The position numbers and the translations under genes are program-made. Of a stretch of DNA of 48,376 nucleotides, positions 7,526 to 16,491 are shown one piece after another. Source of the DNA: a virus; the IMG/VR virus record IMGVR_UViG_3300017917_003681, positions 1-48,376 of that record. One strand, given 5' to 3'. The notes beneath the pieces were generated by a model. It searched no databases and was not told where the DNA came from. It was given only the letters and a program-made list of their open reading frames with translations. Numbering within the stretch: position 1 is the first letter of the stretch; each line of letters begins with the position of its first letter.

Positions 7526-8119
7526 TTAATTGATGTCTTCTCCACCAGCATTAGTGCCACTGCCTTTAATTGCTTCCCACCACTGAACTTGGAATTCGCA
7601 GGTAAATTCTTCAATTCTGTCAGTTTCTTCGTATGAAAGAGGAATACTTGCAATGCTTGTTGGGAAAATATCATACATGTGATATGCTCTCAAAGTAGTT
7701 CCATCACGATCTAACTGATAAACATAAGCATCTGCCTGATAAAGTGCAGGATCAGTAGCTCCAGTTGCATCAGAAAGACGATTAATGGAGTTCATCCATT
7801 TTTCAAGAGAAGAACGAATTGCGAAGTCAGAATCGTTGATAACAGTAACAGTCCAAGACTCGAATGTTCTGTCTCCAGCAATTTTTAAAATTCTTCCTCT
7901 GAAAGGAACATTGATTGGTCCAACAGTAGATGAAGGTAGAGCAGCTGCTTTAATCAAAAATCTAGATTTATCTAAAGTATTCGTATCTGTTGGTGCGGAA
8001 GCAGGAAAAGATAGAACAACTTCAAAGAGGTTCGGACGAGCACCGCCTCCAGCTAACTTGCTCTTAAAATCACTAATCTTTCTTAGTGATGGGGGATTAA
8101 TTTGATTTCTGGTTGCCAT
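7526..8119 (-). CDS. gp19: Tail tube protein gp19
   Basis: 197 aa; T4 gp19 is 163 aa. It forms the hexameric rings of the inner tail tube through which DNA passes. Family features: ARPNLFEVVLSFP near 27-39, FLIKAAALPSSTVGPINVPFRGR (about 54-76), DRTFESWTVTVINDSDF and YEETDRIEEFTCEFQVQWWE near the C-terminus. The extra length lies mainly at the two ends. The Shine-Dalgarno GAGG is 9 nt before the ATG. It lies 20 nt after gp18 and upstream of the portal, the T4 order, and presumably shares the gp18 transcript. Confidence 0.96.
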   Translation of the reverse strand: MATRNQINPPSLRKISDFKSKLAGGGARPNLFEVVLSFPASAPTDTNTLDKSRFLIKAAALPSSTVGPINVPFRGRILKIAGDRTFESWTVTVINDSDFAIRSSLEKWMNSINRLSDATGATDPALYQADAYVYQLDRDGTTLRAYHMYDIFPTSIASIPLSYEETDRIEEFTCEFQVQWWEAIKGSGTNAGGEDIN

Positions 8120-8139
8120 TTTTTTAAACCTCTATTAAA

Positions 8140-10287
8140 TTAGAATTGTCCGATTACTTCTTCAAAGGCGACACCAGTTCTGGTGGCAACAAATGTAAGA
8201 CCAATGAAGTTAATTGATCTTGATGGTTTGATGTAGATGTCAGCAACAAATTCATTTGCATCAATAACGGCTGCTGTATTATTTGTTTCGTCACAAACAA
8301 CAACGTAGTCAAAAATTCCTCTCTTCGCTTGTACATCACGTAAGAATGGTTCTACAATATTTACAAAATTTGTTCTGGTGATTTCATCATTAAATTCAAA
8401 TAGTAGATCTTTTGCAGAACCAGAAATTGCTTTTTCTAGGTAGATGAATAGTCTACGAACATTAATTCTATCAAATGCAGAATTATAACCAACACCAGTC
8501 TTATCACCAAATAGAACAATTCCAGCTCCAGGGGAGAAGATTACTGGGTTAATTCTATTTGTATAGAGACGATCTCTCTGGGACTTAGTTGGATTATATG
8601 CTAGTTTAACCGCATTTAAGATTCCACCTCTTTGTGTACCTGCTGGAGAATTCCATGGGAAATTATTTGCATCATTTCTTGCACAAAGACCAGCAATGTC
8701 TCCATTGAGAGGAACCCAACGGAAAGTATTTGCAAATCTGTCATACATGTACTTATATCCACTATCAAAAATTCCATAAGAAGTGGAAGGAATTGAAGAA
8801 TAGAAACTGATTACATTATCGGTAATAGTGCCATCCGAGTATACTGTGGCAGATCCTGTAGCAGTGTCAACCAAGAATGATTGGCGATTAGGTGAAACAA
8901 ATGCGATAGCATCTTTTCTCTCTTCTGCAACAGCAATACATTGTTGTGCTACTGCTTGAGCGGTAGATTTATCATAATTTGCAGAACCCATCAAAATAAA
9001 ATTAACTTCAGTCTGCTCATTATTAATGAACTTTTGATAACCTAGTGAAATGTTTCCTAAAGTTGCAGTTAATGAACCGCTTGTTGTAATTCCTGCTTGA
9101 CCATTATAGTCAAGACCACCATTTAAAGTATAAGTATTTGATCCAGAAGCACCAAAAATAATATTACTTGCTGGTTGATCCCATCCTGTATTTGTTACAA
9201 CAGTGTATGCATTTGAAAAACCAGTAGCAGTTAATCCAGAAGGTGCACCACCACCAAAAATAGCACCAGAACCATTTGCAATATATGATCTCCAATAAGA
9301 AGGACTTCCAACTGAGAACTCAGCATCGGTAGCCTTTGAAAGACCAAGGTGTTTTTCTAGAATTGTTCCTGCATTTCCTGTTACTGAACCTAAATCATCA
9401 ATTACTACAACGTTAATTTGGTCAAATCTTGAATTTCTTGCCGCAGCAAAGGATGATGTTGCTGGGCGAGGAGCAATATTATTCCAATTAATTGTAGAAT
9501 TTGATAATGTAATGGTTTGTTGGTCGTACCAGTCAAGAATATTAGTTGGAGTTACTGTAGCAATTCCAGTTCCACTGTTATTAAAAACTACAACATTAGA
9601 AGCAGTATTGAATGCATATGTACCAAAAGGTTGGTAATCAACAGTTGTTGATGTATTTGCAGTTGATACTTGTGAAAGAACTTTAACCGAAATTGTGCTG
9701 TTTCCAATTTCAGTAATGATTCCTTTCAAATAACCACTAGCTAGAGAAGTTGATCCAACGCTTGCAACTGCTCCAGTTAATGGTTGAGTGACACCATACC
9801 CAACAAAAAGACCAGATGTTGATGCAATACTGATTACCTGATCTGCTTTTGCATCAATCATAGCAACTTTGATTCCATTTGCCCAAGAACCAGGATCTCT
9901 TGCTGCAAATGTAACACCAGTAATTGTGTTTAAATCGTAACCAAGATTATTATAATCGGTTAGACTTTTAATTTTAATACTTGATGCACTTCCGACAAAA
10001 GCATTTTTTAGGTCAGAGTCATCTGCTCTTACTACCTGAAGTGCTCCACCATAAGAAAGATAAGACGATGCAACTAACCAATGCTCATAGTGCTTATCTG
10101 TATTATATGGTTCACCAAAAATCTTTAATAAATCACTCTCATTTGCTACCAAAGTTGGTACATCAGTTGGTCCTTTAGCAAATGGAGCAACAATTGCACC
10201 AACGCCACTAGTAACTGGAGCTACCTGTCCAGCCGTTAAATCAATTTCTTTTACTACAATGCCAGGAGATGCTAAATTTAGCGCCAT
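8140..10287 (-). CDS. gp18: Contractile tail sheath protein gp18
   Basis: 715 aa; T4 gp18 is 659 aa. It polymerises around the tube and contracts to drive it through the cell envelope. The N-terminus ASPGIVVKEIDLTAGQ is characteristic of contractile sheaths. The C-terminal core domain is also clear (NPVIFSPGAGIVLFGDKT, DRINVRRLFIYLEKAI, FEFNDEITRTNFVNIVEPFL). The middle third (about 130-400) is Ser/Thr/Gly-rich and less conserved, corresponding to the surface-exposed domains of T4 gp18. An exact late promoter octamer lies 37 nt upstream, and the Shine-Dalgarno-like AGGGG sits before the ATG. Confidence 0.97.
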   Translation of the reverse strand: MALNLASPGIVVKEIDLTAGQVAPVTSGVGAIVAPFAKGPTDVPTLVANESDLLKIFGEPYNTDKHYEHWLVASSYLSYGGALQVVRADDSDLKNAFVGSASSIKIKSLTDYNNLGYDLNTITGVTFAARDPGSWANGIKVAMIDAKADQVISIASTSGLFVGYGVTQPLTGAVASVGSTSLASGYLKGIITEIGNSTISVKVLSQVSTANTSTTVDYQPFGTYAFNTASNVVVFNNSGTGIATVTPTNILDWYDQQTITLSNSTINWNNIAPRPATSSFAAARNSRFDQINVVVIDDLGSVTGNAGTILEKHLGLSKATDAEFSVGSPSYWRSYIANGSGAIFGGGAPSGLTATGFSNAYTVVTNTGWDQPASNIIFGASGSNTYTLNGGLDYNGQAGITTSGSLTATLGNISLGYQKFINNEQTEVNFILMGSANYDKSTAQAVAQQCIAVAEERKDAIAFVSPNRQSFLVDTATGSATVYSDGTITDNVISFYSSIPSTSYGIFDSGYKYMYDRFANTFRWVPLNGDIAGLCARNDANNFPWNSPAGTQRGGILNAVKLAYNPTKSQRDRLYTNRINPVIFSPGAGIVLFGDKTGVGYNSAFDRINVRRLFIYLEKAISGSAKDLLFEFNDEITRTNFVNIVEPFLRDVQAKRGIFDYVVVCDETNNTAAVIDANEFVADIYIKPSRSINFIGLTFVATRTGVAFEEVIGQF

Positions 10288-10324
10288 CTGTATTCCCCTA
10301 CAAGTTCCAGAATTATTCTAGAAG

Positions 10325-10332
10325 TATTTATA
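10325..10332 (-). promoter_or_regulatory. Late promoter of gene 18 (TATAAATA)
   Basis: Exact minus-strand octamer in the 57-nt gap between gene 17 and gene 18, 37 nt before the sheath ATG. Confidence 0.78.
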
Positions 10333-10344
10333 AAATTCTGCCCC

Positions 10345-12045
10345 TTATCGATAGTCCCACATGTAAGAACGATCACCATATTCATCAGTATTCCAATTCT
10401 CATGAAATTCATTTAAGTTATTCTTACTAATATTCATCCAACGATCTCCTGTTTCTGGTTCGACATATATGTCCATTATTTCATCCAATCCATCAGATAT
10501 AAATCCAAAAGGAGCCATATCTTGTTCAATTTGATTTTTTTGTTCTTCGTATATTTTTTTTCTTATATCATTATTTGTCATTTCTTTGAAATATTCTTGA
10601 GCAACCAGCCAAGAAAAAATGACTAAGCACATTGCCAAGTCATCATTGCAACCTTCTTCTGCTTCAAAAGAATTATGTTTTTGAATGAAAGTGGTAAGTT
10701 CCGAGATAATCTCATAATCAAACATCATTAATTTATCATCTTCCATTAAAGTCTTTAAATTGGAGCATCCTAATTTTTTAACTGCGGCAGTCATACGAAC
10801 ACCCAATTGCGATTTTTTACCACTAAATCCAGATCCAACTATTTGACCTGCTCTTCCTCTTTGAGAACACATCAAAATGTTATCATACTCTAAATCAAAA
10901 TGTAAGATATTTGCTACTTGGTCTCCAATATCATTAACTTCGCATAAAATATAAGCATCATTATATGCTCTTCCAACGTCATTAATGATACTTGGAAAAA
11001 GCATTGGTTTAATCTCATTATTTTTATATTTTCCAACAACTTTATAGGGAAACTCTGTTATGTCAAAAATTATAAATGCAGAATAATCTTTACCAATTCC
11101 TCTAGCCACATCAACGGTAATTAAATAATTATTTTGTTCTTTGGGTTCCTCATAAATATCCAATCCTGCACTTCTTTTAATCGGTTGATGATAAACAAGG
11201 TTCCTAAGTTTTGATACAGAAATAAGAGTATCAACAGAACCTAAAAATTCACATTCAAATTCTGTTTTAAATTGCTGTTCAGATGTGTTAGCAATTGTCT
11301 GCGCTTTCCATGTCTCATCTCTACCTGGGACTTCAGACCAGTGAACATCTGTTGGAACATATTCATTTTTTCCTCGTTCTGCATCATGCCACATGCGGTA
11401 GAAATGATTCATACCATGTGGTGTAGATACAATAATTACTTTTGTACTTTGACCTGACGAAATAGTAGGATAAACAGAGGCAAAGAATTCATCAGCAATA
11501 TGATTCGGGATGAATGCGAACTCGTCAAGAAAGATGATATTATACGATCCGCCACGGACAGCAGATGCAGAAGTAGACGCGGCGATAATTTTGGAACCAT
11601 TTTCTAATTCTAAAGAACCTTTGTTCCATGATAAAATTCCTTGCTGCATCCATTTGGGCAACTTTTCATAGGCAAATTGCAGTCTACTTAAAAGTTCTCT
11701 AGCAGTAGATGCTTTGTTTGCCAATATAGCTATATTGATGTTGTCATTAAATACCGCATAATGTAACAAATATGAAACACAAGTTGTAGATTTACCCGTC
11801 TGACGGGGCATTTTACAAATATTAAATCTATGCTTATGGAAATTTGTTACTAATTTTTCTTGAAATGGATACATTTTAAAAGGTATTTCACCATGATCGA
11901 GAGAAACAATCTTTACATAATTTTTTGCAAAATAAACTGGATCTTCTTTACACTTCAAAAATTCTATGATATTTTCTTCAGTAAATTCAATAGCAGTATT
12001 AGCTTTTTTTAAATTAGGGTTACCAAGATAAACATTATCTGCCAT
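10345..12045 (-). CDS. gp17: Large terminase subunit gp17
   Basis: 566 aa; T4 gp17 is 610 aa. It is the ATPase motor and headful nuclease that packages DNA through the portal. The Walker A motif is MPRQTGKST (79-87). The Walker B is IIFLDEFAF (170-178) with the catalytic acidic pair D174-E175. The coupling motif is VIIVSTPHG. The RNase H-like nuclease domain opens with YLITVDVARGIGKDYSAF (about 308-325), in which the first Asp should bind metal. The C-terminal CNDDLAMCLVIFSWLVAQEY is typical of the family. Its 5' neighbour is the 406-aa structural gene rather than gp16. Confidence 0.97.
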   Translation of the reverse strand: MADNVYLGNPNLKKANTAIEFTEENIIEFLKCKEDPVYFAKNYVKIVSLDHGEIPFKMYPFQEKLVTNFHKHRFNICKMPRQTGKSTTCVSYLLHYAVFNDNINIAILANKASTARELLSRLQFAYEKLPKWMQQGILSWNKGSLELENGSKIIAASTSASAVRGGSYNIIFLDEFAFIPNHIADEFFASVYPTISSGQSTKVIIVSTPHGMNHFYRMWHDAERGKNEYVPTDVHWSEVPGRDETWKAQTIANTSEQQFKTEFECEFLGSVDTLISVSKLRNLVYHQPIKRSAGLDIYEEPKEQNNYLITVDVARGIGKDYSAFIIFDITEFPYKVVGKYKNNEIKPMLFPSIINDVGRAYNDAYILCEVNDIGDQVANILHFDLEYDNILMCSQRGRAGQIVGSGFSGKKSQLGVRMTAAVKKLGCSNLKTLMEDDKLMMFDYEIISELTTFIQKHNSFEAEEGCNDDLAMCLVIFSWLVAQEYFKEMTNNDIRKKIYEEQKNQIEQDMAPFGFISDGLDEIMDIYVEPETGDRWMNISKNNLNEFHENWNTDEYGDRSYMWDYR

Positions 12046-12050
12046 AAAAA

Positions 12051-13271
12051 TTACCTACTAATCTCTTCCCAGTCCATAGATGCAAAAACATTAGCCCCTG
12101 AGGTATCACTAGAACAAATTAGTGACAATTCATAAGGAGTTTTATTTAGTCCATTCCTCTCTAACTGAAACTTAAATAATGCTTCTTTAAGAATATCAAC
12201 TGGCACAGAACCTTGTTGGGACGAATTAAAAAATCCTTCTGCTAAAATTCTTCCACCACTATAAGTTGCTGCATCAAGTTTATAATCAACAGCACTATCC
12301 GTTCCTGCACTTACCCAATTTCCACCTGAAGAAGTTCCACTTGCTCTGATCTGCCAATTATAATTTGCATTATTTGTAGAACCTAAAAGTGAAATTGCAG
12401 TTAAAATTACAATTGCATCTAATCTATCCGGTGATGATTTCAGACGCAAAGAAACAACATTGTAATATGTTCCTGCTGAGGTTAAAGATACTGGTGATGT
12501 AACTGCAGTTCCAACTGCTTGCTGCAATCCACGAAGTTCATAACCACCTTCAGTGATTACAGTAGAACAAACTTGTTTCATTGTACTTGCACTGGTTGTA
12601 ACTCCAGTATTTGTAATCTCATATCTCAAAGGTAATGATGCTGTTGTAATATAAGTTGACTGAATGAGATTTGCATGATGAAATGAATGGCAATGAATAA
12701 ATTTACCATCAATTACGAAACCAACTCTAACTGTTCCCAATCCTAACCATTCAATGTCAGTCCACATAATTTGTCCTTTAGAAGGATCAAGTGTATAACC
12801 AGAAGGACCAGTTCCATCTAACTTATCATATAACCATTGTGATTGTGGAGTATGAGTTTCAGTTTGTGTTCCTGTCACAATGCTTCTTTCTACGAAGTTA
12901 ACAGTAGAACCATCAATTTCAAAATAAATTCCATTATCAGCACCAAAGTATCCTACTCTCTGACGAAGATTTGTTTTTGGTGCATTCATTACAAATGTAT
13001 TAATTATTTGCAATGATTTTCCTGGTTGATATGAAAATACTTTTGTAGTTTCTCTGATGACTGAATCAGTACTTCCAGTTCCAACTGTCAAGTTGACCAA
13101 TCCTTGTGTTGTCACAAATCCAACTGTTGAACCAGTACCAACAATTAAATTGCTCCAAAGATTATTGTCTCTATATCTGTGAGAAGAATCAAAAAGTGTA
13201 ACTGGACTTGAAGTTCTTAAACGACCAAATGCATCATGCTGGTCTAAACTTGGTTGATATAAATGAGACAT
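12051..13271 (-). CDS. Virion structural protein with DAFGRLRTS N-terminus
   Basis: 406 aa. The ATG at 13271 is preferred over the in-frame TTG at 13286 because the upstream stop overlaps it as TAATG and a GGAGG Shine-Dalgarno lies 8 nt before it. The N-terminal segment DQHDAFGRLRTSSPVTLFDS occurs in putative structural proteins of many marine phages (from memory of the family). The rest is beta-rich: WLYDKLDGTG, DIEWLGLGTVRVGFVIDGK and a final MDWEEISR. There are no membrane segments. The role is unproven; a capsid- or fibre-associated protein is plausible. It sits just before gp17 and is translationally coupled to the 230-aa gene. Confidence 0.8.
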   Translation of the reverse strand: MSHLYQPSLDQHDAFGRLRTSSPVTLFDSSHRYRDNNLWSNLIVGTGSTVGFVTTQGLVNLTVGTGSTDSVIRETTKVFSYQPGKSLQIINTFVMNAPKTNLRQRVGYFGADNGIYFEIDGSTVNFVERSIVTGTQTETHTPQSQWLYDKLDGTGPSGYTLDPSKGQIMWTDIEWLGLGTVRVGFVIDGKFIHCHSFHHANLIQSTYITTASLPLRYEITNTGVTTSASTMKQVCSTVITEGGYELRGLQQAVGTAVTSPVSLTSAGTYYNVVSLRLKSSPDRLDAIVILTAISLLGSTNNANYNWQIRASGTSSGGNWVSAGTDSAVDYKLDAATYSGGRILAEGFFNSSQQGSVPVDILKEALFKFQLERNGLNKTPYELSLICSSDTSGANVFASMDWEEISR

Positions 13272-13963
13272 TAAACTACCCTCCAACCGTTTCTATAAAC
13301 AAAAGTAAGTGAACCAAAATCATATGCAAGAATTGCTCTATCCTGTCCGTCAATTTTATCTGAACCTGATGGAAGGATTGTGATATATCTATTCGTTCCC
13401 TTGGATGCTTCTCCAAGTTCATCTTTTACTATGTATACCTTTCCGTTCTTTCTAGGTGTTGGAAGTGTTATGGTAACTGCTCCAGCATAATTAACACCAA
13501 TATAATAGTCTTGTGGAGTTATTGTATAAGATGATGAAGTAATATATGTAAGTGGCATATCCATGTATGCCAAATTAGTCTCACCGCCTCCACCAAGAGT
13601 TGATAATTGTTGTTGAATTCTATTTAAAAATAACTTATAATGATTTTGTAAATCATCTAAAGTTACATAATTTTGATTTAATGGAGTTAATGGATCTGGA
13701 TTTTTTTCATCAGGAGGTATATTTAAAAGACCCTCAGTAATTATTTTTTCTTTTACTGGTAACTCTATAGATTCTTCTTGTTTTTGAATTGAATTTTTTT
13801 TCTTTTTAACTTTTTTGGGTTTAGCTAACTGTGAAAAAATATTTTGAACAGATTCCTCAGCATTAATTAATTCGGAAATAGTCTTTTCTTCTTCCTCTTC
13901 AATTTGTTTTTTTCTTCTTTTTTCTTCAGCAACTAATTTAAAAAGTTCTGATAATTCTTGCAT
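13271..13963 (-). CDS. Structural protein: coiled-coil N-terminus plus fibre-like C-terminal domain
   Basis: 230 aa. Residues 1-65 are highly charged and helical (MQELSELFKLVAEEKRRKKQ, then runs of Glu and Lys), probably a coiled coil. A linker with NIPPDEKNPDPLTPLNQNYV leads to a second helix (about 100-125), a Gly4 hinge, and a beta-rich C-terminal domain of about 100 aa (TITPQDYYIGVNYAGAVTI, LPTPRKNGKVYIVKDELGEA, ITILPSGSDKIDGQDRAI). That C-terminal pattern recurs in phage fibre and head-spike proteins. It starts 1 nt after the stop of the 690-aa gene and overlaps the next start. No specific function can be given. Confidence 0.78.
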   Translation of the reverse strand: MQELSELFKLVAEEKRRKKQIEEEEEKTISELINAEESVQNIFSQLAKPKKVKKKKNSIQKQEESIELPVKEKIITEGLLNIPPDEKNPDPLTPLNQNYVTLDDLQNHYKLFLNRIQQQLSTLGGGGETNLAYMDMPLTYITSSSYTITPQDYYIGVNYAGAVTITLPTPRKNGKVYIVKDELGEASKGTNRYITILPSGSDKIDGQDRAILAYDFGSLTFVYRNGWRVV

Positions 13964-13964
13964 A

Positions 13965-16037
13965 CTAACACTTCCAACGACGAAGAGCCTTATTGATTCT
14001 TGAATCTGGATCTCTTGCAGTTTTTGCTGAAGTTAATTTTGACTTCATACCCTTCATACGACGGCAAAATGAAGCTCGACGTTTTGCTCTTTTACCTTTT
14101 GGTTTTTTCTCTGTTACTGCAGTTTGAAGTTTTGAACCAGGATTTTCACGACGATATGCATTAACAGCTTTTTGACTCAAACCATCGGTTTTATCTTGGC
14201 GATTGACTTTTTGCCAATCTTCCATAAACTGCTCAAAGGTTTTTTTGGAATCTGAAGTTGCAGAATTTGTATTACCTGGAGAATTTTTTGGATCTTGCCC
14301 TACAGATCCTCTTGGTCCAATATTAAACATTTTTCTCAAGTCCTTAGGTGCAGGAGAAAAAGTTTTACCTTTCATTGGATCAATGTATTCTTGACCAGGA
14401 CTTCCTCCATGACCCTTTGCTTCTTTTACTGGAACACAATTTGGTACAGATTTTCCATTTTTTTCTTTCATACCAACTTGCTTATATCCTTTCCAACAAC
14501 CTTCATGAACAATTGGTTCAATTTGATTGGGTCCAATAATATCAATAAATTCTGCAAATGAATTACCATTCGCATCTTCAATAGTAATAGATTGTTCTTT
14601 AAGTTTTGGTTTGGAATATTGTATAGTTGAACCTAACTTTTTAGCGGCCGCAGATCTTTCCCCTTCAGTTGCCCCTCTAACGGTTAAATTTCTGATCTTT
14701 TCTCTCTTTTGTAATTTTTTATGAGATTCTGGATCTATTTCAAAACTTTCTGGAAAATTTCCTGGATGTGGAGTATTTGGACTATATTTTTTAGTTAAAG
14801 ATGTTGGCATTGAGAATAATTTCCAATATCTTTTACCATACTTACATTCAGATGCCTTTTCATTTTTCATGCATTTTGGACAATATCTAATTACATTGTC
14901 ATGAAAATGAATTGGTGGTGAATGCATTGGAGAATCCATGTCATCAGTTGTTTCAATATTTGCATCTTCAGATTTTACACCCCAGTTTTGAGCACCGACT
15001 TTGCGACACTTTACAAGTGCTCCAGAAGCATATGCACTAGGCCAAACTCTATAACGAGATCTAACCTTGTTATAGCAGGCATCTTTTTTACCGCTACCTT
15101 TGCCTGGTTTATCTTTTTGTGCTTCGTTGATTTCCATTGCTTCTTTAATTCCTGGTTCTGCTTTTACATAACGCGGATCTTTTTTACCTTTTGCAAACGT
15201 TTGGACCATTGTTGGTTTAGCTGCTCCAGATTTACTTTGCTGCCCTGGATCTTGCTCACGTTTGCGGCGAACTGCTGATCTAATTAATGCTTCACCCTTT
15301 TTACCCTTTCTTTTTAATGCATTTAATCTTCCACTACTAAAACATTTAGGCGTTTTAGTTTCTCCTGGTTCATTTGCACAGGGTGAACCATCTGCTTGAA
15401 CCCATCCAGGTTTTCCCCCTTTAGAACGAGAACCTTTAAACCAATGATGTAGAGTTCCTTCTTTTAAATTTTTAATCCAGGAATCTGGAGTTTTATTATA
15501 TTTATTTACAAAAGCATTATGTAATTGTTTTGCCGTCATATCATGTTTTTTCATAATACGTCGCATCAAATGATCAATAGAATCATATGAAGTGTCATCT
15601 AATTTTTTTAATCCAGTTTCAAGTTCTTGAACTGCATCATCTTCGCATCCACAATGTTCTTTTACATCTTTAAATTTTTTATGATGCTTTTTAGCATCTG
15701 ATTCCATTTTTTTTAAACGAGTATAATAATCTGGAATCTCATCTAGATGTTGAAGAGCAATATCAGTTGCAAGATCTTTATCTTTAGTATGCTCATGTTC
15801 AATGGGAATCCCCATTTCAAGTTGTTTTTTTACAAAAGAAACATCAAGTCTGTGCTTTCTTGCTATTTGCTCAACGGTTTTGTGAGATTTAACTTGATGC
15901 ATTTCATTAAAAGGAGATTTTGATTTAGTGGTTTCACCTTTTGCTCTTTTTTTACGAGCAGCACAATGTGCTTTCTGAGAAAATCCTTTCGGATTGCCAC
16001 AATCTATTGATCTTTTGTATTTGTCAGACCAACTCAT
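13965..16037 (-). CDS. Large basic mosaic protein between the terminase genes
   Basis: 690 aa, very rich in Lys/Arg with scattered Cys/His, made of distinct segments. About 48-110 (TVEQIARKHRLDVSFVKKQL ... DEIPDYYTRLKKME) resembles DUF5661. About 200-275 (GWVQADGSPCANEPGETKTP ... LIRSAVRRKREQDPGQ) resembles DUF5872. A Cys block follows (KKDACYNKVRSRYRVWPSAY), then a possible zinc site CPKCMKNEKASEC (about 385-397). After a low-complexity Pro/Gly/Ser segment comes a C-terminal domain ending SFCRRMKGMKSKLTSAKTAR and RRWKC. The domain names are from memory. No enzyme motif is evident; DNA binding, virion packaging or terminase accessory function are possible. It starts 10 nt after gp16. Confidence 0.75.
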   Translation of the reverse strand: MSWSDKYKRSIDCGNPKGFSQKAHCAARKKRAKGETTKSKSPFNEMHQVKSHKTVEQIARKHRLDVSFVKKQLEMGIPIEHEHTKDKDLATDIALQHLDEIPDYYTRLKKMESDAKKHHKKFKDVKEHCGCEDDAVQELETGLKKLDDTSYDSIDHLMRRIMKKHDMTAKQLHNAFVNKYNKTPDSWIKNLKEGTLHHWFKGSRSKGGKPGWVQADGSPCANEPGETKTPKCFSSGRLNALKRKGKKGEALIRSAVRRKREQDPGQQSKSGAAKPTMVQTFAKGKKDPRYVKAEPGIKEAMEINEAQKDKPGKGSGKKDACYNKVRSRYRVWPSAYASGALVKCRKVGAQNWGVKSEDANIETTDDMDSPMHSPPIHFHDNVIRYCPKCMKNEKASECKYGKRYWKLFSMPTSLTKKYSPNTPHPGNFPESFEIDPESHKKLQKREKIRNLTVRGATEGERSAAAKKLGSTIQYSKPKLKEQSITIEDANGNSFAEFIDIIGPNQIEPIVHEGCWKGYKQVGMKEKNGKSVPNCVPVKEAKGHGGSPGQEYIDPMKGKTFSPAPKDLRKMFNIGPRGSVGQDPKNSPGNTNSATSDSKKTFEQFMEDWQKVNRQDKTDGLSQKAVNAYRRENPGSKLQTAVTEKKPKGKRAKRRASFCRRMKGMKSKLTSAKTARDPDSRINKALRRWKC

Positions 16038-16047
16038 TTAAAAAATA

Positions 16048-16482
16048 TTATTTCTCTTTATTATTTAGAAAACCTTGTTTAAGTAATTTTTGCAGTTCGG
16101 CAGTTGATCCAACAAACAGTGCATTATTAGTCACATTGTTTGTAGTTTTGGAAACATTTTCTTCAACTTCTTTTAGTTTCTTTTGCAAATCAATTAGTTT
16201 ATCTGTAGTATCAGCAACATTTTTAATTAACTGACCTGCAACCTCATATGCTCTAGGAGAACCACCTTCTCCAGCAAGTTCCATTATTCCATTAATTGCT
16301 TCCTGTCCCTTTTCAATTAATGAATATAAATTTGCACGAGTATATTCATAGTCTCTTTTAATATCAGACTCAGTTGGTCTTTCTTTTTCGATTACTTCGA
16401 CTTCAGTAGTTTCTGGTGACACATTAACAATATCACTTTTTATATTTAAAGCCTTGCCAATCGTTTCAAATTCTTTAGTCAT
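16048..16482 (-). CDS. gp16: Small terminase subunit gp16
   Basis: 144 aa; T4 gp16 is 164 aa. It recognises DNA and regulates the gp17 motor. The central helical segment DIKRDYEYTRANLYSLIEKG (about 49-68) followed by QEAINGIMELAGEGGSPRAYEVAGQLIKNV is the family signature. The second helix region (TDKLIDLQKKLKEVEENV) forms the coiled-coil oligomerisation core in T4. It lies directly after gp15, the T4 order. Unlike T4, it is separated from gp17 by three genes spanning about 4 kb. Confidence 0.93.
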   Translation of the reverse strand: MTKEFETIGKALNIKSDIVNVSPETTEVEVIEKERPTESDIKRDYEYTRANLYSLIEKGQEAINGIMELAGEGGSPRAYEVAGQLIKNVADTTDKLIDLQKKLKEVEENVSKTTNNVTNNALFVGSTAELQKLLKQGFLNNKEK

Positions 16483-16491
16483 ACTTTAAAA

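Noticed and set aside
13272-13286. TTG start adding five residues to the 406-aa protein
   Set aside because: The TTG lies at the edge of the GGAGG Shine-Dalgarno that serves the ATG at 13271, which also overlaps the upstream stop.
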